Below, one piece after another: positions 45,334 to 53,495 of a DNA stretch of 64,000 bases. The DNA is taken from NCBI RefSeq assembly GCF_032397745.1, contig NZ_CP135921.1, positions 8,482,501 to 8,546,500 of the forward strand, read 5' to 3'. Below the pieces are notes generated by a model. It made no database searches and had not been told where the DNA came from. It saw nothing but the letters and a program-made list of their open reading frames with translations. The position numbers were made by a program, and so were the translations under genes. The DNA is from Bradyrhizobium prioriisuperbiae. GTDB lineage: Bacteria; Pseudomonadota; Alphaproteobacteria; Rhizobiales; Xanthobacteraceae. Positions within the stretch are counted from its first letter, which is position 1; every line of letters starts with the position of its first letter.

Positions 45334-45345
45334 GGCCCGGAGAAT

Positions 45346-45365
45346 ATATTTCGCATGCGAAATAT
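45346..45365. promoter_or_regulatory. Perfect 20-bp palindrome, probable MarR operator
   Basis: ATATTTCGCATGCGAAATAT reads the same on both strands. It lies 12 bp upstream of the MarR start and between that gene and the thioesterase gene end. Its length and symmetry are typical of MarR dimer sites. Binding by this MarR is inference. Confidence 0.75.
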
Positions 45366-45415
45366 CAAGCCATGCGTATCGAACGCACGAGCATGGCTGC
45401 CCCGCCGCCAGCTAA

Positions 45416-46219
45416 CTAAATGAAAACAGCAACGTTTTGCCGCGCGATGGCAATCGCCTTGCCGCTCGCATTCCATACTGTCAGGGTCTGGCTGGAGTAG
45501 CCATCGACGATGTTTTCCGCAGCGGAGCGCACCAGCCACCAGCCGTCTTCGGTTTCGAACCGGTCGGTGAGAAGATCGATGGTCCATGTCATGGTGCTGA
45601 TCGGCGCGAATTTTTCGAACATCACCATCGCTGCCGGCGGCGGCGCGTCCGCAAGCGCGATCAGCCCGGTCACGGAGCTCGGTGCCGAACCGCGGTGACT
45701 CAACCACATCAACAGCGTCGGATCGTTCGATCGGTCCAGCGGGTAACCACCGCCTGCGCGCCGGCTCTCGAAGTGCTGCATAAAGCTGATCAGGGGCTTG
45801 TCCGGAAAGAACGGCGGGCACGCGTCCCAGCGCGGGACGATGGGCGCAACGATCGTCTCATGATTCAGTGCCGACTGACGGGCCGCGCCGAAGCATAGCG
45901 TCGCGCGCGTCGCGAGCCCGCCCTCTCCATTCAGATCCACCGCGACAAAAGCCGTCGACTTGCCACGCCGCAGCATGGCCGGTTGCGCAGTGAGACGCCC
46001 CGCGGCCGGCCCAACAAATGAGAACTGTGCCGACCGCAACGGTGGCAGATCGGGAATGTCCCGCAGCGTACTCTCGACGCAGATCGCCGCCGCGAGGCCG
46101 CCATAGATCGTGCGCCCCTGCAGCCAGTCCTCGGTCACCGTGATCGCGTGATGATCCGCGTCCCTGGTGAGCCCCTGCATCAACGTCGACAGATCAATCA
46201 TGTCCCGCCTCAAATCCAT
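45416..46219 (-). CDS. Acyl-CoA thioesterase family protein (double hotdog)
   Basis: 267 residues from the first ATG; Met7 is an alternative. Features of the TesB-like thioesterase superfamily are GRTIYGGLAAAICVESTLRD (first hotdog helix), SAQFSFVGPAAGRLTAQPAM, and the second-half DGWWLVRSAAENIVDGYSSQ. It would hydrolyse an acyl-CoA. It lies upstream of the MarR and hydratase genes on the same strand, 82 bp away, and probably belongs to the same small acyl-CoA pathway. Confidence 0.85.
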   Translation of the reverse strand: MDLRRDMIDLSTLMQGLTRDADHHAITVTEDWLQGRTIYGGLAAAICVESTLRDIPDLPPLRSAQFSFVGPAAGRLTAQPAMLRRGKSTAFVAVDLNGEGGLATRATLCFGAARQSALNHETIVAPIVPRWDACPPFFPDKPLISFMQHFESRRAGGGYPLDRSNDPTLLMWLSHRGSAPSSVTGLIALADAPPPAAMVMFEKFAPISTMTWTIDLLTDRFETEDGWWLVRSAAENIVDGYSSQTLTVWNASGKAIAIARQNVAVFI

Positions 46220-46269
46220 CTCACCGGCACCGAGCGATTATCTCGCCGATTGCCTGAATTCGAATTTTC

Positions 46270-46287
46270 GTATGATAAATATCATAC
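46270..46287. promoter_or_regulatory. 18-bp palindrome upstream of the thioesterase gene
   Basis: GTATGATAAATATCATAC has perfect 8-bp arms around AA, about 50 bp before the thioesterase start. The placement suits an operator for that gene. The binding protein is unknown. Confidence 0.5.
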
Positions 46288-46561
46288 TATGCCAAGCGTT
46301 CAGGTTGTCCGCTCCGGTATGCATGCCGGGGTTGCCACGACCCAGGCCAAGCCACAACTCCATGCCTTGAGGTACCGCGAGCGAATGTTTCCGCCGCACC
46401 ACAAGCCCCAGTCGGGCTGCTCAGAGGAATTGCATACAATAGGGGATATTTGATTGTTTTATGGGCAGAAACGAGCTTGCCTGCTTTTTGAACTGAAACA
46501 AAGAATACAAAAATCAAAATAAATTCAATTAGATAAATGGATTCGCCGTTTTCAGAACCAT

Positions 46562-46576
46562 TGGCACAAAGCTTGC
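46562..46576 (+). promoter_or_regulatory. Sigma-54 (RpoN) promoter of the BMP transporter / amidase operon
   Basis: TGGCACAAAGCTTGC matches the -24/-12 consensus TGGCAC-N5-TTGC exactly, with GG (46563-46564) and GC (46575-46576) 10 bp apart. The first gene begins at 46662, giving a leader of about 75 bases. A sigma-54 promoter implies an enhancer-binding activator and fits nitrogen control. Confidence 0.85.
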
Positions 46577-46661
46577 GATCCCCTTAACGAGCCCCGCCTG
46601 GCCCGGCGAGGTAACGCATTGACCGGCGATCGCCCCACCAGGACGCCAAGGGAGCATTCCA

Positions 46662-47771
46662 ATGCCAATCCACACCATTTCAAGACGACATCTGTTGCAA
46701 GGCAGCGCAGCCCTGGCGCTCGGCGCCACCGCCGGCATCCGACCGGCCGCCGCCAAGGACACCACCATCGGCTTCATCTATGTCGGCTCGCGCGACGACT
46801 ATGGTTACAATCAGGCCCACGCGCAGGGCGCCGCCGCCCTGAAGAAGCTCGCAGGCATCAAGGTCATCGAAGAGGAGAAGGTGCCGGAGACCGACGCTGT
46901 CGAAAAGACCATGGAGTCGATGATCAATCTCGACGGCGCGACACTCATTTTCCCGACCTCGTTCGGCTACTACAGCCCGCACATGATCAAGATCGCCAAC
47001 AAGTTTCCGAAGCTGCGCTTCGAGCATTGCGGCGGACTGTGGAGCGAGAAGGATCCCAAGAACGCCGGCAGCTATTTCGGCTATATCGACGAGGCGCAAT
47101 ACATCAGCGGCATCATTGCCGGCTACACCAGCAAGACCGGCAAGCTCGGCTTCGTTGGCGCCAAGCCGATCCCGCAGGTGCTTCGCAACATCAACGCATT
47201 CACGCTCGGCGCAAAACTCGCCAATCCGAAAGCGACCACACAGGTGATCTTCACCGGCGACTGGTCGATGCCGGTGAAGGAAGCCGAAGCCACCAACAGC
47301 CTGATCGATCAGGGCGTCGACGTCCTGACCTGCCACGTCGATGGTCCCAAGACGATGGTCGAGAACGCCGCACGGCGCGGGGCGATGGTGTGCGGCTATC
47401 ACGTCAATCAATCGACGCTGGCGCCGCAGGCCTATCTCACCGGCGCCGAGTGGAACTGGGAGGTGCTGTATCCGCGCTTTGTCAAGATGATCGCGGACGG
47501 CGAGGCCATTCCGAATTTCTATCGCGGTGGCCTGAAGGAAGGCCTCGTCAAGGTCTCGCCCTATGGGCCGCTGGTCTCGGAAGCCGCGCGCAAGCATGCC
47601 GATGACATCAAAGCGAAGCTGACGGCAGGCACCTACACCATCTTCAAGGGGCCGCTCAGTGACAACAAGGGCAACGCGGTGATCGCCGCAGGGACCGAAC
47701 GCGGCTCGACCGATGTCGAACTCGAGAAGATGAACTATCTGATCGACGGCGTGATCGGAGCCGTTGCGTGA
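46662..47771 (+). CDS. BMP-family ABC transporter substrate-binding protein
   Basis: 369 residues. A twin-arginine leader (ISRRHLLQGSAALALGATAG) is unusual but known for BMP proteins of Rhizobiales. The mature part shows the BMP/PnrA pattern: TIGFIYVGSRDDYGYNQAHA, SFGYYSPHMIKIANKFPKLR and GYIDEAQYISGIIAGYTSKT. The family binds purine nucleosides and other nucleobase-like compounds. It overlaps the first permease gene by 4 bp (GTGA). With the amidase and the sigma-54 promoter, the ligand is probably a nitrogen-rich heterocycle or ureide. Confidence 0.93.
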   Translation: MPIHTISRRHLLQGSAALALGATAGIRPAAAKDTTIGFIYVGSRDDYGYNQAHAQGAAALKKLAGIKVIEEEKVPETDAVEKTMESMINLDGATLIFPTSFGYYSPHMIKIANKFPKLRFEHCGGLWSEKDPKNAGSYFGYIDEAQYISGIIAGYTSKTGKLGFVGAKPIPQVLRNINAFTLGAKLANPKATTQVIFTGDWSMPVKEAEATNSLIDQGVDVLTCHVDGPKTMVENAARRGAMVCGYHVNQSTLAPQAYLTGAEWNWEVLYPRFVKMIADGEAIPNFYRGGLKEGLVKVSPYGPLVSEAARKHADDIKAKLTAGTYTIFKGPLSDNKGNAVIAAGTERGSTDVELEKMNYLIDGVIGAVA

Positions 47772-48880
47772 GCGTCGAGGTCGACAAGCCGATCGCGACG
47801 ACAACCGGCTCGACCGGCTTTCGTCAGGGACTTGGCCACCGACTTGGCGAAGCGTCGGAATACATCGTCATTCCGGCGCTGGCGCTCATCGCCGCACTGG
47901 GCCTGTTCGGCCTTTTCGTGGCGCTGTTCGGCAAGAACCCGCTCGACCTCTATTTCTACATGTACCAGGGCGCGTTCGGCACCTGGTTCTCCTGGCAGAA
48001 CACCCTGACCCGCGCCGCGCCGCTGATCCTCACGGCGCTGTGCACGGCCCTGCCCGCGCAACTCGGCATGGTCATCATCGGTGGCGAAGGCGCACTCCTG
48101 ATCGGCGCACTGACCGCGACCGGTGCCGCGCTGGCGCTGCAATCCGCATCGCCTCTCGTCGTCCAGGTCGGCATGGCCTGCGCCGGCATGATCGGCGGCG
48201 GGCTCTGGATCGTGCTGTCGGGCGCGCTGCGGCAGTATCGCGGCGTCAACGAAACAATCTCCAGCCTGCTGCTGGTCTATATCGCGCTCGCGGTCCTCAA
48301 CCATCTGGTCGAAGGACCGATGCGCGATCCCTCCAGCCTCAACAAGCCGTCGACACGCGAGATCGGCGCCGTGAACATGATCGGCACCATTCCGGGCACC
48401 GATATTCACTGGGGACTCGTTTTCGGCATCATCGCGGCGGTGCTGGCCTACGTGCTCATTTTCCACACCACGTTCGGCTTTGCCGCGCGCGTGGCCGGCG
48501 GCAATCTCCGTGCCGCCAAGATCGTCGGGCTCGGGGTCGGCAAACTCATCCTGATCACCTGCTTCCTCGCCGGCGCCGCCGCAGGTCTGGCCGGCATGGT
48601 GGAAGTCGCCGCGGTCCAGGGCCGCACCAATGCCAATCTCGCCGTCGGTTATGGCTTCACCGGCATCCTGGTGGCGTTCCTGGCGCGCCACAATCCGCTG
48701 GCGGTGATCCCGGTGGCGATCCTGCTCGGCGGAATCAGTGCCAGCGGCGGCCTGCTGCAACGGCGGCTGGGCTTGCCGGACGCCTCGGTGCTGGTGCTGC
48801 AAGGTCTCATCTTCGTCTGCGTGCTGGCGAGCGACACGCTGTACGGCCGGCTCGGCAATATCCTCAAAGGCAGGAGCTGA
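47768..48880 (+). CDS. BMP-type ABC transporter permease 1
   Basis: 370 residues from GTG 47768. About nine membrane helices of the BPD_transp_2 type, with PAQLGMVIIGGEGALLIGAL and the coupling segment RVAGGNLRAAKIVGLGVGKL. It is the larger, YufP-like permease of the BMP transporter. It ends 2 bp before the second permease gene, which it will form a heterodimer with. Confidence 0.93.
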   Translation: MSVEVDKPIATTTGSTGFRQGLGHRLGEASEYIVIPALALIAALGLFGLFVALFGKNPLDLYFYMYQGAFGTWFSWQNTLTRAAPLILTALCTALPAQLGMVIIGGEGALLIGALTATGAALALQSASPLVVQVGMACAGMIGGGLWIVLSGALRQYRGVNETISSLLLVYIALAVLNHLVEGPMRDPSSLNKPSTREIGAVNMIGTIPGTDIHWGLVFGIIAAVLAYVLIFHTTFGFAARVAGGNLRAAKIVGLGVGKLILITCFLAGAAAGLAGMVEVAAVQGRTNANLAVGYGFTGILVAFLARHNPLAVIPVAILLGGISASGGLLQRRLGLPDASVLVLQGLIFVCVLASDTLYGRLGNILKGRS

Positions 48881-48882
48881 CC

Positions 48883-49812
48883 ATGGCAGACGCGGCCTCG
48901 ATCGGCCTGTGGACGGTGCCGCTGGCGGTGCTCGGCGGCGCCATCCGCGTCAGCACACCCTTCCTGTTCGTCAGCCTCGGCGAGTGCATCACCGAGCGCA
49001 GCGGCCGCATCAACCTCGGCCTTGAGGGCACGCTGGTGATGGGCGCGATGTGCGCCTACGGCACTTCCTACCTCACCGGATCGCCCTGGCTCGGCGTGCT
49101 CGCCGCGGGCTTTGCCGGCGCGCTGCTGGGGGCGCTGCACGCCGCGATCTGCGGCCTGCCGCGGGTCAACGACATCGCTGTCGGCATCGCGCTGATGCTG
49201 TTCGGCACCGGCCTCGCCTTCTTCCTCGGCAAGCCGCTGATCGAGCCGACCGCGGCGCATCTGCCGTCAATCGAATTCGGCTGGTGGAGCGACATCCCGC
49301 AGGTGAAGGCCGCGCTGCGGATCAATGTGCTGTTCCTGATCGGCGTCGCGCTCGCCCCGATCCTGGTATGGGCGCTGCGGACCACCCGCTGGGGCATGCT
49401 GGTGCGCACCGCCGGCGAAAGCGCCGACGCCGCGCGCGCCATGGGCTATTCGGTCAACGCCATCCGGATGCGCGCCACGATGCTGGGCGGCTTTTTCGCC
49501 GGCATCGGCGGCTCGTTCCTGTCGCTGTTCTATCCGGGAAGCTGGAACGAAGGCCTCTCCAGCGGCCAGGGCGTCACCGCCGTGGCACTGGTGATCTTCG
49601 CGCGCTGGGACCCGAAACTGTGCCTCGCCGCCTCGCTGCTGTTCGGTGGCGCCGCCGCACTCGGGCCGGCGCTGCAGTCGGTCGGCGTGACGTCGGGCTA
49701 CTATCTGTTCAACGCTGCGCCTTACCTGCTGACGCTGCTGATCATGATCATCACCTGCTCGCCGAAACGCACCCTCACCGGCGCGCCGGCCGAGCTGTCG
49801 ATTACCAGATAA
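48883..49812 (+). CDS. BMP-type ABC transporter permease 2
   Basis: 309 residues from ATG 48883, preceded by AGGAG. BPD_transp_2 permease (YufQ-like): [20 protein letters not shown] at the N-terminus, [20 protein letters not shown] as coupling segment and [20 protein letters not shown]. It pairs with the preceding permease. The amidase gene begins 23 bp downstream. Confidence 0.93.
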   Translation: MADAASIGLWTVPLAVLGGAIRVSTPFLFVSLGECITERSGRINLGLEGTLVMGAMCAYGTSYLTGSPWLGVLAAGFAGALLGALHAAICGLPRVNDIAVGIALMLFGTGLAFFLGKPLIEPTAAHLPSIEFGWWSDIPQVKAALRINVLFLIGVALAPILVWALRTTRWGMLVRTAGESADAARAMGYSVNAIRMRATMLGGFFAGIGGSFLSLFYPGSWNEGLSSGQGVTAVALVIFARWDPKLCLAASLLFGGAAALGPALQSVGVTSGYYLFNAAPYLLTLLIMIITCSPKRTLTGAPAELSITR

Positions 49813-49835
49813 CGCGAACTGCGGAAGTCGAACCA

Positions 49836-50519
49836 ATGACCGAGACCCACGTTGCGTCCGAACCCTACGCCTGGCCCTACAATGGCGACCTGCGCCCGCA
49901 GAACACCGCGCTGATCGTGATCGACATGCAGACCGACTTCTGCGGCGTCGGCGGTTATGTCGACAAGATGGGCTACGACCTGTCGCTGACCCGCGCGCCG
50001 ATCGAACCAATCAAGCGGCTGCTGGTGACGATGCGCGCCAAGGGTTTCCACATCATCCACACCCGGGAAGGCCATCGTGCCGACCTCAGCGACCTGCCGG
50101 CCAACAAGCGCTGGCGCTCGCGCCAGATCGGCGCCGGCATCGGCGACGCCGGCCCGTGCGGACGCATCCTGGTGCGCGGCGAGCCGGGCTGGGAGATCAT
50201 CCCGGATCTCGCCCCCCTGCCCGGCGAACCGATCATCGACAAGCCGGGCAAGGGATCGTTCTGCGCCACCGATCTCGAACTGATGCTGCGGGTGCGCGGC
50301 ATCGACAACATCATCCTCACCGGCATCACCACAGACGTCTGCGTGCACACCACCATGCGCGAGGCCAATGACCGCGGCTTCGAATGCGTGCTGCTGGAGG
50401 ACTGCTGCGCCGCCACCGACCGCAGCAACCACGAGCATGCCATCAAGATGATCAAGATGCAGGGCGGCGTGTTCGGCGCGGTCGCCTCGTCCGGCGCCAT
50501 CATAAAGGCGATCGCCTGA
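49836..50519 (+). CDS. biuH: Isochorismatase-family amidase, biuret hydrolase-like
   Basis: 227 residues. The cysteine-hydrolase triad is Asp30 ([13 protein letters not shown]), Lys136 ([10 protein letters not shown]) and Cys169 ([17 protein letters not shown]). The opening [20 protein letters not shown] and the stretch [20 protein letters not shown] closely match what I remember of rhizobial biuret hydrolase, which splits biuret to allophanate and ammonia in cyanuric acid breakdown; a ureidoacrylate or other ureide amidase is the alternative. It is inside the BMP transporter operon behind a sigma-54 promoter, consistent with nitrogen scavenging. Its TGA overlaps the ATPase ATG by one base. 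Confidence 0.8.
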   Translation: MTETHVASEPYAWPYNGDLRPQNTALIVIDMQTDFCGVGGYVDKMGYDLSLTRAPIEPIKRLLVTMRAKGFHIIHTREGHRADLSDLPANKRWRSRQIGAGIGDAGPCGRILVRGEPGWEIIPDLAPLPGEPIIDKPGKGSFCATDLELMLRVRGIDNIILTGITTDVCVHTTMREANDRGFECVLLEDCCAATDRSNHEHAIKMIKMQGGVFGAVASSGAIIKAIA

Positions 50520-52051
50520 TGCCGATCGAGCTCCACGCCACTCCACCGGATACGATCGGCGTCGAAGCGATCGCCATGACCAAGCGGTTCGGCGACTTTG
50601 TTGCGCTGGACAATATCTCGCTGAAGGTGCGACCCGGTTCATTCCATGCGCTGCTGGGCGAGAACGGTGCCGGCAAAAGCACGCTCGTCAAATGCATCAT
50701 GGGCTACTACCAGCCGGACGAAGGCGACATCGTGGTCAGCGGCCGCGAACAGACCATCGGCAATCCCCGCGCGGCGCATGCGCTGGGGCTCGGCATGGTG
50801 TATCAGCACTTCACGCTGGTGCCGGCGATGACGGTGGCCGAAAACCTGGTGCTGGCGCGCGACACATTGCCCGCTGTGATCGACTGGGCGAAGGAAACCC
50901 GCGACCTCGAAGGCTTCCTGCAGCGCATGCCGTTCAAGGTCCCGCTGCATGCGAAGGTCTCGGCTATTTCCGCCGGCGAGCGGCAGAAGTGCGAGATCCT
51001 CAAGCAGCTGTACCTGCAGCGCCGCTTCCTGATCCTCGACGAGCCGACCTCGGTGCTGACGCCGGCGGAAGCCGACGAAGTGCTGGGATTGCTGCGCAAG
51101 ATGGTGGAACGCGGCGAACTCACCATCCTGATGATCACCCACAAATTCCGCGAGGTGATGGCATTCGCCGACGACGTCACCATCCTGCGCCGCGGCAAGC
51201 TCGCAGGCCAGGGCCGTGTCGCCGACCTCACCCCCGACATGATGGCCCGCACCATGATCGGCGCCGAGGAATTGACGGTGCAGCCGTCGCGGACCGGTGA
51301 ATTCGGCGCGGCACGACTGGAGATCGACAGGCTCAACGCCCTCGACGACGCCGGCGCCATTGCCGTGAACAATGTCTCGCTGGCAATTCGTTCGGGCGAA
51401 ATCGTCGGCGTGGCCGGCGTCTCCGGCAACGGCCAGCGCCAGCTGGTCGAAGTGCTGGCCGGCCAGCGCGAGGCGGAAGGCGGCGAGATCCGGATCGGCG
51501 GCGACAGTTATCATGCGACTCGCGAGGAGATGCGGCAGCACAAATTGTCGTTGCTGCCAGAGGAGCCACTGAAGAACGCCTGCGTCGGCAGCATGAGCGT
51601 CGCCGACAACATTGCCTTTCGCGAATTCGACCGCGCGCCATTCGCGGCCGGCGGCTGGTGGCTCAATCGCTCGGCCTTCCGCGACAACGCCGCCGACAAG
51701 ATCGCGCAATACAAGATCAAGACCCGGACGCCGGACACGCCGATCTCGGCGCTGTCGGGGGGCAACGTGCAGCGTGCGGTGCTGGCGCGCGAGCTCGGCG
51801 GCGACGTCGAGGTGCTGGTCGCCGCCAATCCCTGCTTCGGCCTCGATTTCGCGGCGGTGGCGCAGATCCATGCGGAGATCATGGCGGCACGTAACCGCGG
51901 CGCGGCAGTGCTGCTGGTCAGCGAAGACCTGGACGAACTGCTGGAGTTGTCGGACCGGATTGTGGTGATGTTCCACGGCCAGCTGGTCTACGAGGCTCGG
52001 GCCAGCGAGGCCAATCTCACTGAAATCGGCCGGCATATGGCCGGCCATTGA
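50519..52051 (+). CDS. BMP-type ABC transporter, tandem ATPase
   Basis: 510 residues from ATG 50519, which overlaps the amidase stop. The first ABC domain is intact: Walker A LLGENGAGKSTLVKCIMGYY, Walker B FLILDEPTSVLTPAE. The signature is the altered SAISAGERQKCEILKQL. The second domain has the degenerate Walker A GVSGNGQRQLVEVLAG, signature LSGGNVQRAVLARELG and a Walker B without the Asp-Glu (LVAANPCFGLDFAAV), as is normal for YufO-like ATPases. It drives the BMP transporter and is the last gene of the operon. Confidence 0.93.
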   Translation: MPIELHATPPDTIGVEAIAMTKRFGDFVALDNISLKVRPGSFHALLGENGAGKSTLVKCIMGYYQPDEGDIVVSGREQTIGNPRAAHALGLGMVYQHFTLVPAMTVAENLVLARDTLPAVIDWAKETRDLEGFLQRMPFKVPLHAKVSAISAGERQKCEILKQLYLQRRFLILDEPTSVLTPAEADEVLGLLRKMVERGELTILMITHKFREVMAFADDVTILRRGKLAGQGRVADLTPDMMARTMIGAEELTVQPSRTGEFGAARLEIDRLNALDDAGAIAVNNVSLAIRSGEIVGVAGVSGNGQRQLVEVLAGQREAEGGEIRIGGDSYHATREEMRQHKLSLLPEEPLKNACVGSMSVADNIAFREFDRAPFAAGGWWLNRSAFRDNAADKIAQYKIKTRTPDTPISALSGGNVQRAVLARELGGDVEVLVAANPCFGLDFAAVAQIHAEIMAARNRGAAVLLVSEDLDELLELSDRIVVMFHGQLVYEARASEANLTEIGRHMAGH

Positions 52052-52240
52052 CGGTCCGTCCGGGCATCGTTCCGCCAATATTTTGATTTGCGACCACGGC
52101 GAGAATGACACAGACTGTGCACGGTTGAGCGAAAAGAAACATCGCCAACCTCTGGATATCCAACGCAACACGCATTTCGACTGAGAAGAGCTTTTTGAAC
52201 CAACCATCCCGCGCGGTCATTCATTGCATGGAGACGCACG

Positions 52241-52444
52241 ATGGAATTTTTATATGACAACGTCAGGAATGCCCGGTTTGGGCTTCACTCCGCCAAGCGA
52301 TCGGAGGGGGGACGCAGCGTTTTTGTTCTCCAGCTTGTTAATTTGCAAACCAACGCCATCGACAAGGAAAAGATATTCCATAGCTGGCAGGAGTATTCGA
52401 ACTGGTACCAGCAGATGCATATGATGCTGCAGAACGCACCATAG
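52241..52444 (+). CDS. Possible small orphan protein
   Basis: 67 residues, beginning MEFLYDNVRNARFGLHSAKR, with GGAG six bases before the ATG. The composition (aromatic, charged, a helix EKIFHSWQEYSNWYQQMHMM) differs from the Arg/Ala/Pro-rich shadow frames around it. I do not recognise a family. The stop is at the edge of the following intergenic repeat. Existence as a gene is uncertain. Confidence 0.35.
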   Translation: MEFLYDNVRNARFGLHSAKRSEGGRSVFVLQLVNLQTNAIDKEKIFHSWQEYSNWYQQMHMMLQNAP

Positions 52445-52553
52445 AGCGTTTTCGAGCGAAGTGGATACCGGTTCGCGTGAAGAAAACGCGTCAAAACAAA
52501 AAGCTAGAGCCTCTGTTGTGATTCAACCAGAACGGAAAAGGCTCTAGAAACGC
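52444..52553. repeat. Rhizobiales-type intergenic repeat with terminal hairpin
   Basis: The block begins GAGCGTTTTCGAGCGAAGTG, continues GGATACCGGTTCGCGTGAAG, and ends in a hairpin AGAGCC ... GGCTCT around GATTCAACCAGAAC. This is the common dispersed intergenic unit of Bradyrhizobium and relatives. The stretch 52052-52604 otherwise holds only the small frame at 52241. Confidence 0.8.
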
Positions 52554-52604
52554 TATGTGCTGGATAATCCCCGCACGGGCCATCACTTGCTCAATGGGAG
52601 GCGC

Positions 52605-53495
52605 TCAGACCAGAGCGCTTTCCACGGGGATGACATCGACGCCGACATCCAGCTCCTGCGCGCCCGATCCCAGGAACACCCCGTAGATCGGGGAGACGTC
52701 GGAAAAATCCCGTCCCGTCGCCAGCACGATGTGATCGTTGCCGACGTCGATGGCGTTGGTGGGATCGATGCCGAACCAGCCGACATCGTGCCCGCACCAG
52801 ACCGAGACCCAGGCGTGCGAGGCGTCGGCGCCTTCCAGTCGCTTGGTGCCGGGCGCGGGAATGGTCCGGATATAGCCGCTGACATAGGCCGCCGGGATGC
52901 CCAGCCCACGCAGCCCGGAAATCATGATATGCGCGAAATCCTGACAGACGCCGCGGCGTTGCGCGAACGCCTGGTCGAGCGGCGTCGAGACTTCTGTCGA
53001 ATTCGGCTTGTAGGCAAACTCCTTGCGAATGCGGCGTGCAAGGTCACGCGCGCCGTCGACGATCGGCATTCCCGCCGGGAAGCTGAGCGCGGCATAGGCT
53101 GCAACATCGGGCACCAGCGCAACGCGCGGGCTGGGAAACAGATGATGCACCGGCGACGCCGCATCGAGCGTGTCATCATCGATCGCGGCTTCGGCGATCA
53201 CGCGCCAATCCGCGCTTGCCCCGGCCAGCAGCGCCACGGGCCGCAAGACCTCCACCCGCGCGGTGGCTTCCACCTCGAGATCGACCAAACCAGTATCGAT
53301 CAACGCAATAGTCACGTCGTTGCCGAAAAAATCCCGCTCATGGATCAACTGCCGCGGCTTCGGCCGGATGGTCAGGGCATGACGCAGGCAACGCTGTCCG
53401 ACGCCATCGCCCGGCGTCAGGCGCAGCGCCAGTTTCGCGGAACTGACCCGCGCTTCGTAGGAATATTTCGTGACATGGCGAATATCGTAAATCAC
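52605..53495 (-). CDS. Transglutaminase-like cysteine peptidase family protein
   Basis: 296 residues. An N-terminal beta domain (MIYDIRHVTKYSYEARVSSA) precedes the transglutaminase-like core with Cys184 in RRGVCQDFAHIMISGLRGLG, His227 in ADASHAWVSVW and Asp244 in FGIDPTNA. There is no signal peptide, so it is cytosolic. The ATG overlaps the stop of the ATP-grasp/Alpha-E gene by 4 bp, making it the third gene of a tightly coupled operon with a second, larger transglutaminase. It may cleave or transfer a peptide or isopeptide bond made by the ATP-grasp enzyme; this is inference. Confidence 0.92.
   Translation of the reverse strand: MIYDIRHVTKYSYEARVSSAKLALRLTPGDGVGQRCLRHALTIRPKPRQLIHERDFFGNDVTIALIDTGLVDLEVEATARVEVLRPVALLAGASADWRVIAEAAIDDDTLDAASPVHHLFPSPRVALVPDVAAYAALSFPAGMPIVDGARDLARRIRKEFAYKPNSTEVSTPLDQAFAQRRGVCQDFAHIMISGLRGLGIPAAYVSGYIRTIPAPGTKRLEGADASHAWVSVWCGHDVGWFGIDPTNAIDVGNDHIVLATGRDFSDVSPIYGVFLGSGAQELDVGVDVIPVESALV

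Larger units (their letters stand above)
46220..46661. other. Control region between thioesterase and BMP transporter genes
   Basis: About 440 bases between two divergent units. It holds the 18-bp palindrome at 46270-46287 and the sigma-54 promoter at 46562-46576. The DNA from 46440 to 46550 is markedly AT-rich, as often seen upstream of sigma-54 promoters where activators and IHF bind. I could not find a complete NtrC palindrome by eye. No gene is convincing. Confidence 0.6.
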
